The notes under the pieces were generated by a model. That model was not told the origin of the DNA, searched no databases, and saw only the letters and a list, made by a program, of their open reading frames with translations. Positions 30,023 to 40,207 of a stretch of DNA of 64,000 bases are shown here, piece after piece. Within the stretch, counting starts at the first letter, position 1. Every line of letters starts with the position of its first letter. Both the position numbers and the translations under genes were made by a program. Source of the stretch: Prosopocoilus inquinatus (taxonomy: Eukaryota; Arthropoda; Insecta; Coleoptera; Lucanidae); the NCBI GenBank assembly GCA_036172665.1, contig CM069877.1:11552501-11616500 (forward strand). The letters are read 5' to 3'.

Positions 30023-31215
30023 TGTTACGCTTTTAACCAGTGTTACCGAGGTACCTACCGAAACTTCCAAGTTGGGGCCAGCTAACAGTGGAGACGGCTG
30101 GGTTCGTTCAAGATGGTCCAATAAAATTCCGTAGGGCGCCAGAAGGTGACTTCCCAACTTACCAATGTCCACCTCCAGACCACGATGTATTGGGGGGAAA
30201 ATTTCGGTAAAATATCGACGATTCGCCAACGGGCAAGAATCATACAAAGGGCCGCGACAGAAACAAATAATAACAAACTACGCCTTTAATTCGTACCCAT
30301 AAAGTAAACACGTATATATACAGGTTAGGGTAGTTTAACGGGTAATTAAACAAATCCGTAGAAGACGGATACCGTCTAAATATGAGCGAAAGAAAAAAAA
30401 AAAATAGTACACGGGTAATTAGCTCATTGGGTCCCAAGTCGCCTTACAAATAATAAACAAATACATTAAACAAATATAAATATTATCCAGGTTACGAGGA
30501 AAAGTACGTAATTTTTAATACACAACCGGTATACACGGCTTCGCGTAATTGTCTCCCAACACGTGGACGGACGGACGCAAATCGAAGAAAATGGCCGATT
30601 CGAAGATCAAAGAAGAATAAAAGATCGCCTTACTTTACATCCACTCGCGGGGTCCTCTCCAAATAGGGCGGAGGGTTGTCGGAGTACAATCAGCTGCTGC
30701 AGGAAATGCCAATAAACGACTTAGCAGTACACGGGGTTTTTGCTCGCCACGTGGTGGTCGAAAGGCTGTCCTCAAAACTCCGGCACCCAACCAACTACGA
30801 CAGGGAGGATCCTTCTCCGAGCTCAAATTATGGCGTTACAATTCTTCAATACGGCCCTGACTTTTTACCCTGATGAGACACAACGAAAAGATAAAATTAT
30901 GTTCGAATGGCCGCGGAAAAAAAGAAAAGATACATACCCAAGATGAAGAGTAAAAGCGTTAAACGAAAGCCCAAAATAGGAATAAACTGGTGTGAACGCT
31001 TCTTCAACCGAAAAACTGTGTTCGTAATACACCCAAATTTTCCGTAAAGAAATTCGCTATCGCAATCAACACGTGCACACCTTCTTCAATCTCGGGGCCA
31101 CCAGCAAAGACCCGTGCGCAACGCCCGTGGCCAAAATTGTCACCCTTGACCTGTGCGTGCGCTCAGAGCGACGAAAACCTTAGACTTTTAAATAAATAGA
31201 TTTCTACAAGTAACA
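30023..31215 (-). repeat. Gypsy 3' LTR (left)
   Basis: 1193 bp, TGTTACGC...AGTAACA on the + strand. Small ORFs inside (for example near 30676 and 30740) recur in the other LTR and are not genes. Confidence 0.93.
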
Positions 31216-31397
31216 ATTCCCTCACCAACCCGGAAAAAGGATTTTATTTTGGCCCAAAAAGAAGGGTCAAAAGAAAATCTGTAACATCACCAACTTAACT
31301 AACCTTAAACAACTATCCGATTGAGACACTTAACTACGAAGATATGAGACGGTACCCCAACGAAATAACAAATGAGACTTCTAACACGCTCGTTTCC

Positions 31398-34300
31398 TTA
31401 TGGGTCAGCCATACAGGCCTTCAGATGAATACCTGCCCAAGTTCCAGGAAGTATCTTATCACTTTGATCTTTCAGTACGTAAGTATCTGAACCAATTCGA
31501 CGATGAATTAGAAATGGTCCCACAAATTTATCAGCTAATTTGGCGGTAAAGTATTTAGATGCGTCCGATAAGACAAAATTCCTACGCCACACTAATTGGT
31601 TAGGATAGAAACGAGGTTCGCGATGACGTAAATCATAGCGCTGTTTGGATTTATCATACGCCTTTTGCAACCTAGTTTGGACGTCCGTGTACAACTCTGG
31701 AAAGTTAGACGCGCGTTCCAAAATCTGTTCCTTATTATAGGCCATCTCAAGGACCTTATCATCATTAGACAGATTCCGCTGTTCCTGTCCCAATAAAGTC
31801 ATTTCCCGACCGAAATTAATAAAGTAAGGGGTTAGACCTGTTGTTTCATGTCGAGCCGTTCGAAGCGCACAAGTGACTTGTCCAAGAAATTTATCCCAAG
31901 TCCTATGGTTATCTGAGACGTAAGAGGTTAACATAGTTTTTAATACTCTGTTAATACGTTCTGTGGGATTTGCTTGCGGATGGAAGAAAGACGTATAACT
32001 TGGCCGAACATGATAGGATTGGAGAAGTTTTAAGTACTCTTTCGACCGAAATTGGGGTCCATTATCCGAAATTATCCTTTTAGGAACCCCAAATAAAAGG
32101 AATACATTCTGTTCAAGATGTTGCACCACATGATACGAAGTAGCCTTACGAAGAGGGAAAACGAGAGGAAATTTACTAAAACAGTCCGCCACGACCAAGA
32201 TAAAATTATACCCCCCTGTAGACCTAGGTAAGGGTCCAACTAAATCTACGCTGATAACTTCCCAAGGGCGAGATATCAACGAATGCCCACCCATTCGTCC
32301 CACCGGTGCCTTTTGTTCGGGCTTAGTACGACCGCAAATACTACAGCGATTTATGTATCTGACGACATCCGACAGCATATGGGGCCAATAGTATTTTTGA
32401 GCCAAACGATGGAAGGTTTTATATATTCCTAAATGGCCGCTGGTAGAAACGTCATGATGCAAACGAATAATTTCGTTCCGTTGCTTCACTGGCACGACCT
32501 CCTTCCATTGAAATTGCTCACCGCTAAGCACAGAATGACGATCTTTTATAAACTTATACAAGGCATTATCCGATACTCGAAATAGAGGGTATTTTCCAGG
32601 CATCCGCTTCACCAGGTCGAGCATTTTGGAATACCACTTATCATTCTCCCCAACTACATTGACAGCTGAAACTATAGGTACGGACCTTGATAACGCGTCG
32701 GGAACTACATGCTCCTTTCCCTTGCGATGAATAATTTCATAATCGTACTGTTGAAGACGCACCGACCAACGAGCAAGCCTACCTGACGGAGTTGGTAAAT
32801 TATTTAGCCATAACAGAGAGTAATGATCGGTTATAACTTTAAAATGTGACCCTTCCAAGTACGGTCGGAGTTTCTCTATAGCCCACAGGACTGCTAAGCA
32901 TTCTTTCTCAGTAACCGAATAAACCCTTTCTGCTTTCGTTAAAGACCGGCTAAGAAAACAGATTACTTTCTCCCCATCCTCGAGTTGTTGAGTAAGAACC
33001 GCACCTATGCCGTAATCTGAAGCGTCGGTTTGAACTACGAATTCCTTCTCAAAGTCCGGACAACTCAAAATTGGAGCGGAAATTAACTGATCTTTAATTT
33101 GTTTCCACGCAAGGTCGCACTGACTGTCCCACTGAAATTTTCGGTTCTTTCGCAACAAATTCGTAAGCGGCGCTACCATCAACGAGAAATTAGGAACGAA
33201 CCTGCGGTACCAACTTGCCATTCCGACCATACGCCTAACTTCTGACACGGTTTTGGGAGCTGGTATCTTAAGAATGGCGTCAACCTTCTCTGGATCTACG
33301 TGTAACCCCCATTTATCGATGACATAACCTAAGTAACGTAACTCATCTCGACAAAATTGACATTTGTCCTGATTTAAGGTTAGGCCCGCTTTAACAATAC
33401 GAGATAAAACGTCTTCTAAAACAGAGAGATGTTTCTCCAACGTCGAGGTGACTATGATTATATCGTCAAGGTAAACGAACACGTGCGGTTCCAGATCCAC
33501 TCCAATAAGTTGGTCAACAAACCTTTGAAAGGTAGCCGGGCTATTGTGAAGTCCAAATGGCATACGCTTGAATTGGAATAAACCTCGAGTAGGAACTGTA
33601 AAGGCTGTGTATTGACGCGAGTCTTTAGCCATGGGGATTTGCCAGTAGGCAGATTTTATATCTACGGTGGACAGATATTTGGCGTCTCGCAGTTTATCCA
33701 ATGTACTAGAAACATAAGGCAGGGGATATGCATCCTTCATCGTGACACTGTTTAACTTTCGATAGTCTATGCAGAACCTGTAAGAACCGTCTTTTTTAGG
33801 AACCAAAAGAATTGGCGAACTCCAAGGGCTCTGACTCGGCTCAACGATGTCTTGCGATAACATGTCCTCTAACTCCTTGTTCACGATCTTCTGCATCGCA
33901 GGAGATATGGGATAGTACCTCTGCTTAATGGGCGCACTGTCCGTATGGATCTTATGTTCAACTAAGTTAGTGCAACCCAATCTATCGGATTTCATTTGAC
34001 GAAAATACTTATCAACGAGCGAATTTAAATTATCCCGCTGCCCATTCGAAAGATTCCAGGAAGATTCGATATTTTGCACCGACGTTACGGACGCCTCCGC
34101 TGCAAAATGCCATTCACCATTGCGCAAATCGGGAACAAGAGCCATTGCTTTCCAGAAATCAGTACCCAATATTAACCCGGTAGTCAAACTGGGAACTGCC
34201 ATTACCTCAATAACTTTGATACGGTCTCGCAACCGCATAGGTGTCGTGAATATACCCGTACTATCGCAAACTTCACCATTAGCAACCCTACATGACGAAA

Positions 34301-34565
34301 ATTGGTTATGAAATGGTACCCCTAGAGCTTGTAGAAGTTCGATACCCCTTTCCCCTACGACCGACCTTGACGCTCCTGAATCAAGAAGTCCTAGAATAGT
34401 TTTACCGAGCACAGAAACTTGCAAATAGGGACGCTCATCTCCATGAGCAGAAGCCAAAACAAATTCTAAGAGGGCGCGTTGAACCGAAGGGACCGCTTGA
34501 TTGGTAGACGTTAAAGGATGCATTAGACGGTCTCCTAGTGCATCCTGTGGGAGTTTCCCGAGCAC
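31398..34565 (-). CDS. Gypsy pol polyprotein (protease, RT, RNase H, integrase)
   Basis: 1055 codons, uninterrupted. Aspartic protease GLLDSGASRSVVG lies near residue 60. RT follows with PYRFCIDYRKLN-type sequence, VDIKSAYWQIPM, FGLHNSPATFQRFVD and the catalytic YLDDIIIVT near 365. RNase H has VQTDASDYGIGAVL, TEKECLAVLWAI and VITDHYSLLWL. Integrase has the zinc domain HHDVSTSGHLGIYK...CSIC near 700-740, the core ISVDLVGPLPRS near 775 with ISDNGPQF and the HPQANPTERINR strand, then a GPY/F-like end KFVGPFLIHRRIGSDTYVL. All catalytic residues look intact. It overlaps gag by about 30 nt in another frame, consistent with programmed -1 or +1 frameshifting. Confidence 0.93.
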   Translation of the reverse strand: MLGKLPQDALGDRLMHPLTSTNQAVPSVQRALLEFVLASAHGDERPYLQVSVLGKTILGLLDSGASRSVVGERGIELLQALGVPFHNQFSSCRVANGEVCDSTGIFTTPMRLRDRIKVIEVMAVPSLTTGLILGTDFWKAMALVPDLRNGEWHFAAEASVTSVQNIESSWNLSNGQRDNLNSLVDKYFRQMKSDRLGCTNLVEHKIHTDSAPIKQRYYPISPAMQKIVNKELEDMLSQDIVEPSQSPWSSPILLVPKKDGSYRFCIDYRKLNSVTMKDAYPLPYVSSTLDKLRDAKYLSTVDIKSAYWQIPMAKDSRQYTAFTVPTRGLFQFKRMPFGLHNSPATFQRFVDQLIGVDLEPHVFVYLDDIIIVTSTLEKHLSVLEDVLSRIVKAGLTLNQDKCQFCRDELRYLGYVIDKWGLHVDPEKVDAILKIPAPKTVSEVRRMVGMASWYRRFVPNFSLMVAPLTNLLRKNRKFQWDSQCDLAWKQIKDQLISAPILSCPDFEKEFVVQTDASDYGIGAVLTQQLEDGEKVICFLSRSLTKAERVYSVTEKECLAVLWAIEKLRPYLEGSHFKVITDHYSLLWLNNLPTPSGRLARWSVRLQQYDYEIIHRKGKEHVVPDALSRSVPIVSAVNVVGENDKWYSKMLDLVKRMPGKYPLFRVSDNALYKFIKDRHSVLSGEQFQWKEVVPVKQRNEIIRLHHDVSTSGHLGIYKTFHRLAQKYYWPHMLSDVVRYINRCSICGRTKPEQKAPVGRMGGHSLISRPWEVISVDLVGPLPRSTGGYNFILVVADCFSKFPLVFPLRKATSYHVVQHLEQNVFLLFGVPKRIISDNGPQFRSKEYLKLLQSYHVRPSYTSFFHPQANPTERINRVLKTMLTSYVSDNHRTWDKFLGQVTCALRTARHETTGLTPYFINFGREMTLLGQEQRNLSNDDKVLEMAYNKEQILERASNFPELYTDVQTRLQKAYDKSKQRYDLRHREPRFYPNQLVWRRNFVLSDASKYFTAKLADKFVGPFLIHRRIGSDTYVLKDQSDKILPGTWAGIHLKACMADP

Positions 34566-35848
34566 TTAGAACAGTTGGTTACTATAACCCCTGGTTTACC
34601 ACAACGGAAGCAGTGTTTCTTAAAAGGCATAGTACACTTGGCCGCGATGTGGCCCACTTTATTACAGTTCCAACACTTACGAGTATTTGCTTCAATTGTA
34701 TGACAGGATGAAGATGGTTCGGACTGCACATATGCGAGATCAGGTTCCAGAGTCTGATTCCGCCTGGGAGGAGGGAGGTAGTTTTCCACGGAGTTCCTAC
34801 TACATTCTAACTTCCGACCTACTTCAAGAAGTTGCGAGATAGAAGTGATCTTCACTAAACCTAATTGGTTTTGGTAAAATGGAGCGAGATTACGAGTCAT
34901 AATGCGAACACGCGCAGATTCCGAAACCGGAACAGAGAGGCGATCGAATAAATTAGTCACCACGGAGACGAACATTCCAATACTTTCCTTTTCTCCTTGG
35001 GTACGACGTTTAATTTCATCGAATAAACGTTCATCGTAATCGAATGGCTGGAATTCCGTACGTAGAAGAGCCACTAACTGTTCCCAACTGGTGCATGACT
35101 TGATATTTGCCCGATACCAAACAAGTGCCCGATCCTTGAATAAATCGGAAGCCGACCTAAAGAGTTGTTCCTTAGAAACATTGCGGGAAATTCTTAATTC
35201 TTCGACCCGTTCTAAAAATGCATTCAAGGAAAACTTTTGATTATCGCCCGAATATGACATGTTCCACTGATGTACCGGAACGGTTTTTATTCTACTTCCC
35301 GTTTGTTGATTGTTTGATGGACGTTCATCATCCGACTCATCGGAAGACATATTTCTAGAGCTACTAGCGGTAGGGGAAGCGATTGCATTTAAGTCTAACA
35401 CGGTCTGCGAACCAGATGACGAGCGGCGAAACAATTTACATCTACTACCAACTTCTGACTCTATCGCTACTATTTGAACCAGTAAAGAAGATCGTTTAGT
35501 CACTTCCGGCAAAGTTTTGGCCTTAACTCGATTCAACCGTCCGATGCAGTGTGCGACTTTTGAAGTCAATTTCTGATATGCGTAGCTGCTTGAATTACCA
35601 TCGAAATCTCCTAAACTATCGCGAATTTCCTTAATTTTATTCTCTAATGCGGTTATGTCCTCCTCAAATGTGAATGGATTTTCTGGCCACACAAAATCAG
35701 AACCGACCTCCAAGCGTACCAAACTACGAAGCGATTTCCTTCCCGATTCTAAAGTCATATCCTCCGTAATACCGCGCACCCGTAATTCATAGCGCATTTC
35801 CTCCTGATTAAGGCAACCCGGAATCAATTTGAAATTCTTAGACTCCAT
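34535..35848 (-). CDS. Gypsy Gag
   Basis: The open frame runs from 35980, but its first part encodes a poly-Phe stretch from an A/T homopolymer. The likely start is the Met of MESKNFKLIPGC at 35848, giving about 437 aa. A central capsid-like region contains LNAFLERVEELRISRNVS and FRSASDLFKDRALVWYR. Two CCHC-type zinc knuckles follow near the C terminus (CWNCNKVGHIAAKC and CFRCGKPGVIVTNC), as expected for RNA-packaging Gag. No env-like ORF was seen. Confidence 0.88.
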   Translation of the reverse strand: MESKNFKLIPGCLNQEEMRYELRVRGITEDMTLESGRKSLRSLVRLEVGSDFVWPENPFTFEEDITALENKIKEIRDSLGDFDGNSSSYAYQKLTSKVAHCIGRLNRVKAKTLPEVTKRSSLLVQIVAIESEVGSRCKLFRRSSSGSQTVLDLNAIASPTASSSRNMSSDESDDERPSNNQQTGSRIKTVPVHQWNMSYSGDNQKFSLNAFLERVEELRISRNVSKEQLFRSASDLFKDRALVWYRANIKSCTSWEQLVALLRTEFQPFDYDERLFDEIKRRTQGEKESIGMFVSVVTNLFDRLSVPVSESARVRIMTRNLAPFYQNQLGLVKITSISQLLEVGRKLECSRNSVENYLPPPRRNQTLEPDLAYVQSEPSSSCHTIEANTRKCWNCNKVGHIAAKCTMPFKKHCFRCGKPGVIVTNCSKCSGNSHRMH

Positions 35849-35888
35849 AATCGACGTATCCCTATGCTCACGCACGATTTCAAAACAA

Positions 35889-35895
35889 AAAAAAA

Positions 35896-35945
<50 letters not shown>
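35889..35945. repeat. Poly-A homopolymer in the gypsy leader
   Basis: About 55 A with a few interruptions on the + strand, between the primer site and the gag start. It could be a real A-tract in the element or a homopolymer assembly error. Confidence 0.85.
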
Positions 35946-35949
<4 letters not shown>

Positions 35950-36100
35950 CCGGCCGAAAGAAGCGCGACCTATCTTCCACGAAATGGCTGCCTCAGATTA
36001 AAAAAACACGCCCCTTTGTTGTAGCCCTAAATTTACCAACAAATCGCCGAGGGGTAGACGGTAAAAAAAGAATGGGCCCCACGTTGGGCGCCAAAAATAT

Positions 36101-37293
36101 TGTTACGCTTTTAACCAGTGTTACCGAGGTACCTACCGAAACTTCCAAGTTGGGGCCAGCTAACAGTGGAGACGGCTGGGTTCGTTCAAGATGGTCCAAT
36201 AAAATTCCGTAGGGCGCCAGAAGGTGACTTCCCAACTTACCAATGTCCACCTCCAGACCACGATGTATTGGGGGGAAAATTTCGGTAAAATATCGACGAT
36301 TCGCCAACGGGCAAGAATCATACAAAGGGCCGCGACAGAAACAAATAATAACAAACTACGCCTTTAATTCGTACCCATAAAGTAAACACGTATATATACA
36401 GGTTAGGGTAGTTTAACGGGTAATTAAACAAATCCGTAGAAGACGGATACCGTCTAAATATGAGCGAAAGAAAAAAAAAAAATAGTACACGGGTAATTAG
36501 CTCATTGGGTCCCAAGTCGCCTTACAAATAATAAACAAATACATTAAACAAATATAAATATTATCCAGGTTACGAGGAAAAGTACGTAATTTTTAATACA
36601 CAACCGGTATACACGGCTTCGCGTAATTGTCTCCCAACACGTGGACGGACGGACGCAAATCGAAGAAAATGGCCGATTCGAAGATCAAAGAAGAATAAAA
36701 GATCGCCTTACTTTACATCCACTCGCGGGGTCCTCTCCAAATAGGGCGGAGGGTTGTCGGAGTACAATCAGCTGCTGCAGGAAATGCCAATAAACGACTT
36801 AGCAGTACACGGGGTTTTTGCTCGCCACGTGGTGGTCGAAAGGCTGTCCTCAAAACTCCGGCACCCAACCAACTACGACAGGGAGGATCCTTCTCCGAGC
36901 TCAAATTATGGCGTTACAATTCTTCAATACGGCCCTGACTTTTTACCCTGATGAGACACAACGAAAAGATAAAATTATGTTCGAATGGCCGCGGAAAAAA
37001 AGAAAAGATACATACCCAAGATGAAGAGTAAAAGCGTTAAACGAAAGCCCAAAATAGGAATAAACTGGTGTGAACGCTTCTTCAACCGAAAAACTGTGTT
37101 CGTAATACACCCAAATTTTCCGTAAAGAAATTCGCTATCGCAATCAACACGTGCACACCTTCTTCAATCTCGGGGCCACCAGCAAAGACCCGTGCGCAAC
37201 GCCCGTGGCCAAAATTGTCACCCTTGACCTGTGCGTGCGCTCAGAGCGACGAAAACCTTAGACTTTTAAATAAATAGATTTCTACAAGTAACA
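36101..37293 (-). repeat. Gypsy 5' LTR (right)
   Basis: 1193 bp; I saw no difference from 30023-31215. The transcription start and polyadenylation site should lie here, but neither was pinpointed. Confidence 0.93.
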
Positions 37294-37342
37294 GGTTACC
37301 AATTTAATTAGGCGTAATTATATTGCATATACTAACACGTTC

Positions 37343-37679
37343 AAGTTCTATCTAGTCTCGAGGTGCACCAATTTTAGTTTCCATTATTTATAGTTTTGAA
37401 TCATCACAGAATACAGCTATATTCTATTTCTGTACTGTCGCAGCGAAAAAAAAAAAAGTGGACATATTTTTTTGACGTGAATTTAATAATGCTAAATGGC
37501 TGGGTTGCTATAATTTCGAACAGACACTACGGAGGACAGACAATAATCAAAATTATTAATAAAGGTCATTTATTTCATTTCGAAGACTCATATTAATTGC
37601 ATAAGACATAAGAAGGCAAAACTGGAAAATGGATTTATACTTAAAAGAAAAAAAATTAATTTGTCAGTTATCACTAAGG
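37343..37679. repeat. 3' flank of IDS unit 3
   Basis: Nearly identical to 22901-23243, except for a shorter poly-A run. No gene. Confidence 0.8.
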
Positions 37680-37790
37680 GACGGAATTATATATTTTGTT
37701 CGGTTTATTTCGAACGAGGCGGCAACACGTCGCTGCAGAATTATACGTTTGCCGCCTCGCTTGTATTTAATCGAACAAAATATATATATC
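37680..37790. mobile_element. Palindromic MITE 3' of IDS copy 3
   Basis: Same element as at 12261 and 23244, with the AATAAA on the gene strand conserved. Confidence 0.75.
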
Positions 37791-37809
37791 ACCACAAAAA
37801 CTGCGCTGT

Positions 37810-38997
37810 CTAAGCAACTCTTTTGTACAAGGTATTCAAAATCTTGAAAAATAACTCATGTGGAAGACCTTTGGAAATCTGCTCAATACGAGTTCGTATA
37901 AGATTCAAGGTTTTTTCCTCGTAAATTGCGTAAACCCTGGGTAGACCTAGTTCCTCGTACAAATTCTTGACGGCCCTGATGGAATCATGCTCAGGTTTGC
38001 CATAATTTGCTCTGAGGATCTCCTTTTGTGCTGGCGTTGCTCTTTGTAAAGCAGCGACCACCAACCACGAACATTTGCCTTCCTGAATGTCCGTACCGAT
38101 TACATCAGGGTCACCAAAACAATCCAAAAAATCATCTTGGATTTGGAACAAATGGCCCATCTTCAACCAAATTGTTTTGGCCTGCTTGTGCACTTCTGCG
38201 TCAAATTTGTTGGCCAAGTGCATGCCCAAAGCTACTGGTAGTTGAAAACTGTAATATACTGCTTTATATTTGGCAAGGGAGGCGTACCTGCTCATCGTAA
38301 AGGTGTCCAAATTATGTTTGCCATGATATTGTGTGATGGACTCCAAAGTTTGTCCCATGGCAGTTTTCAGGGTTACCTCGTGAAATAATTCCAAGCAGGG
38401 AATATAAATGGGCGAATTTGAAAAATGTCGCTTTAAAATCGAATATATTCCACATTCGATTAAAATGCTGTCGTTTATGGCGGACAAACCGACACCTTCT
38501 TGCTTGTACCAACAAGGGGCACCTCTGCGTGTTTCTGACGAATCCATTACATCATCAACCACTAAAACGAATGCCTGCAGCATTTCAACGCACCAACCCA
38601 TGATGTTTGCAAGTTTTATGTTCTCTGGCGTTAGTTTGTTTGGATCTTCCAGCATTTTATAGGTCGTCACAACGGTTAAACCTCTGTTTTTCTTGCCGTT
38701 TGGTACGTTATATTGTAACACCTTCTGGTACCATTTAGTGATTTCAGGTATATCCGCGCGCCTTCCGGCTTCTGTTATTAAATCACGCACAACGTCGGGG
38801 AAGACGGTCATGAATTCGCGGGATTCTTCTTTGGAAGTTAAAACACCCGCAGATACTTCACTTTGGACAGTAGATATTACCCTCGTACAGTTTTCATAAT
38901 TCAGGCGATTTATACATTTCCTGTAAATCCCGGAATTCGTAAGTGACGCTTTTCTTATTTGCTCGCCGAGGTTTTTTAACGAGCACATCCTAAACAT
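37810..38997 (-). CDS. Isoprenyl diphosphate synthase, copy 3 (Phe at the -5 position)
   Basis: 395 aa, intronless, and the most diverged copy. Compared with copy 1 it has SGIYRK for SGMYRK, VQSEV for VQREV, VPNGKK for VPKGKK, VVTTY for VVATY, LQAFVLVVDD for LQASVLVVDD, DPDVIG for DPAVIG, VAALQ for VTALQ and EEKTL for EEEIL. The catalytic motifs DDVMD and DDFLD are intact. The Ser-to-Phe change is five residues before DDVMD, the position at which aromatic residues limit chain length in farnesyl diphosphate synthases. The Lys-to-Asn change is next to the GKKNRG substrate-binding stretch. These substitutions make a product difference from copies 1 and 2 plausible. Confidence 0.93.
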   Translation of the reverse strand: MFRMCSLKNLGEQIRKASLTNSGIYRKCINRLNYENCTRVISTVQSEVSAGVLTSKEESREFMTVFPDVVRDLITEAGRRADIPEITKWYQKVLQYNVPNGKKNRGLTVVTTYKMLEDPNKLTPENIKLANIMGWCVEMLQAFVLVVDDVMDSSETRRGAPCWYKQEGVGLSAINDSILIECGIYSILKRHFSNSPIYIPCLELFHEVTLKTAMGQTLESITQYHGKHNLDTFTMSRYASLAKYKAVYYSFQLPVALGMHLANKFDAEVHKQAKTIWLKMGHLFQIQDDFLDCFGDPDVIGTDIQEGKCSWLVVAALQRATPAQKEILRANYGKPEHDSIRAVKNLYEELGLPRVYAIYEEKTLNLIRTRIEQISKGLPHELFFKILNTLYKRVA

Positions 38998-39619
38998 GCT
39001 TACAGAAACAATACGAGGAAGTTACTAACTAAACCATGACTCCAAAAAAAAAACGTAAGGAGATGTTTCAAGTGCCAAAAGGAAACGCGCATAAATTAAT
39101 AATAATATATACTTTAACCTTTGGGACGATCGGGTGACATGTGTCACTTTTACTGACCCCTACGGTTTCAGTAAATGTTTCGAAAAGAATTCTTGTTTGA
39201 ATTCGTGTCTGCGTTTTCTTGCGTTTTAATGTTAACTGGTGATTTATTTGAAAAAAAAAAATTGCATACAGGGTCTCCCAAGTTGAGTCGCCTAATAAAA
39301 GTTGTCGGGGGAAAAACACGTAATTACAAGCATTCTGAAAATTAAAGAGGAAGTGACGTTTCAGACTAAAATATTTCTACTTTCATATCACTTCCGGTTG
39401 TACCAGAAGTAGTCGACATTGACTTTCTTATTTTAAATGGAACGCTACACTTTTCATTTCAAATTCTGATTCTACACGTTATTCATAGCAAACGTTGTTA
39501 AGACTTGCTCCCTGTACTTGCCTAAATGTAACAGTTTTTGAGATATCTTCGAATTTCTGAAAGAGAAAGAAAATACTTCGGTGAATAGTAAAGATTTCTC
39601 CCATAAGTTGTTATCGTTC
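38998..39619. repeat. 5' flank of IDS unit 3
   Basis: Matches the other two 5' flanks with more scattered substitutions, in line with the greater divergence of copy 3. It ends in CGTTC at 39615-39619. Confidence 0.8.
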
Positions 39620-39801
39620 TGTTCAAATTCTCTGTTCGCAGTAAAGCCGCCTCCAAATTACTTCAGATTCGTTTAATTTAACTTTAAAGTGCAAAATATA
39701 AAACTGACGGAAATATTTTTATTTCAACTTCTTTTTTTTATCAACATTCGTATGTACGGTTACCAATTTAATTAGGCGTTATTAAATTGCATATATTAAC
39801 A
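39620..39801 (-). repeat. Copia solo LTR
   Basis: 182 bp, TGTTCAAATTC to ATATTAACA, flanked by CGTTC on both sides (39615-39619 and 39802-39806). The insertion site matches Copia 1 and Copia 2, so this unit lost the Copia interior by LTR-LTR recombination. Confidence 0.92.
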
Positions 39802-39806
39802 CGTTC

Positions 39807-40207
39807 AAATTCTTTCTAGTCTCGAGACGCCCTGTATAAGCGAAATCTTTAGTAAAGGTACGATTTTGTTCTGGCCCGTTTTATTTATAGCCAAGATGAT
39901 TGAATTGCTTTATTCGCGCGCCCACGCTGAGTGAGTTTATTTATCACCACATGACGGACAGAAAAGAGTGTAAAACTTTACTATTGCAATGAAGTGGTGC
40001 GATGTTATAAATAGATTGTGTACACGCCTGAACATATTTGCTGGCGCAGCGCGTCTAGCTGATAGTGAACAATCGGTAAGCCAAAGTAATAATGCATTCG
40101 TTAGGACGGCATGATTCCCAATAATGTATCCACATTCTCTGTACTTCTAAGAATACAAAATCTAATTTCAATTGGTCACTTGGTTGAAATCATTTCTTGT
40201 GTCGCCG
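39807..40207. other. Sequence between units 3 and 4, absent from the other junctions
   Basis: After TCTAGTCTCGAG the sequence departs from the other units for about 390 bp and the shared flank resumes at GTACCAATTTTAGTTTCC. No ORF or repeat signature was recognised; it is probably an insertion private to this junction. Confidence 0.55.

Larger units (their letters stand above)
30023..37293 (-). mobile_element. Young Ty3/gypsy retrotransposon inserted in the Copia 2 LTR
   Basis: 7271 bp, with two 1193-bp LTRs (30023-31215 and 36101-37293) that look identical by eye. They start TGTTACGC and end AGTAACA. The target duplication GGTT is at 30019-30022 and 37294-37297. On the minus strand the 5' LTR (right) is followed after a few bases by the primer site TTGGCGCCCAACGTGGGGC; the tRNA was not assigned. 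A GGTGAGGGAAT purine tract precedes the 3' LTR. Gag and pol are both open, so this could be the only potentially autonomous element here. Confidence 0.95.
25185..37337 (-). mobile_element. Copia LTR retrotransposon 2, invaded by two later elements
   Basis: It is the duplicate of Copia 1, with target duplication CGTTC at 25180-25184 and 37338-37342. The left LTR (25185-25286 plus 25808 to about 25890) is split by a 507-bp ribozyme-bearing insert. The right LTR (29884-30022 plus 37298-37337) is split by a 7.27-kb gypsy element. The internal region (about 25891-29883) lacks the Mag-like insertion of Copia 1, which therefore came after the duplication. Confidence 0.92.

Noticed and set aside
30676..30946. 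Small ORFs in the gypsy LTR (repeated at 36754-37024)
   Set aside because: Present in both LTRs, without domains; LTR sequence, not genes.
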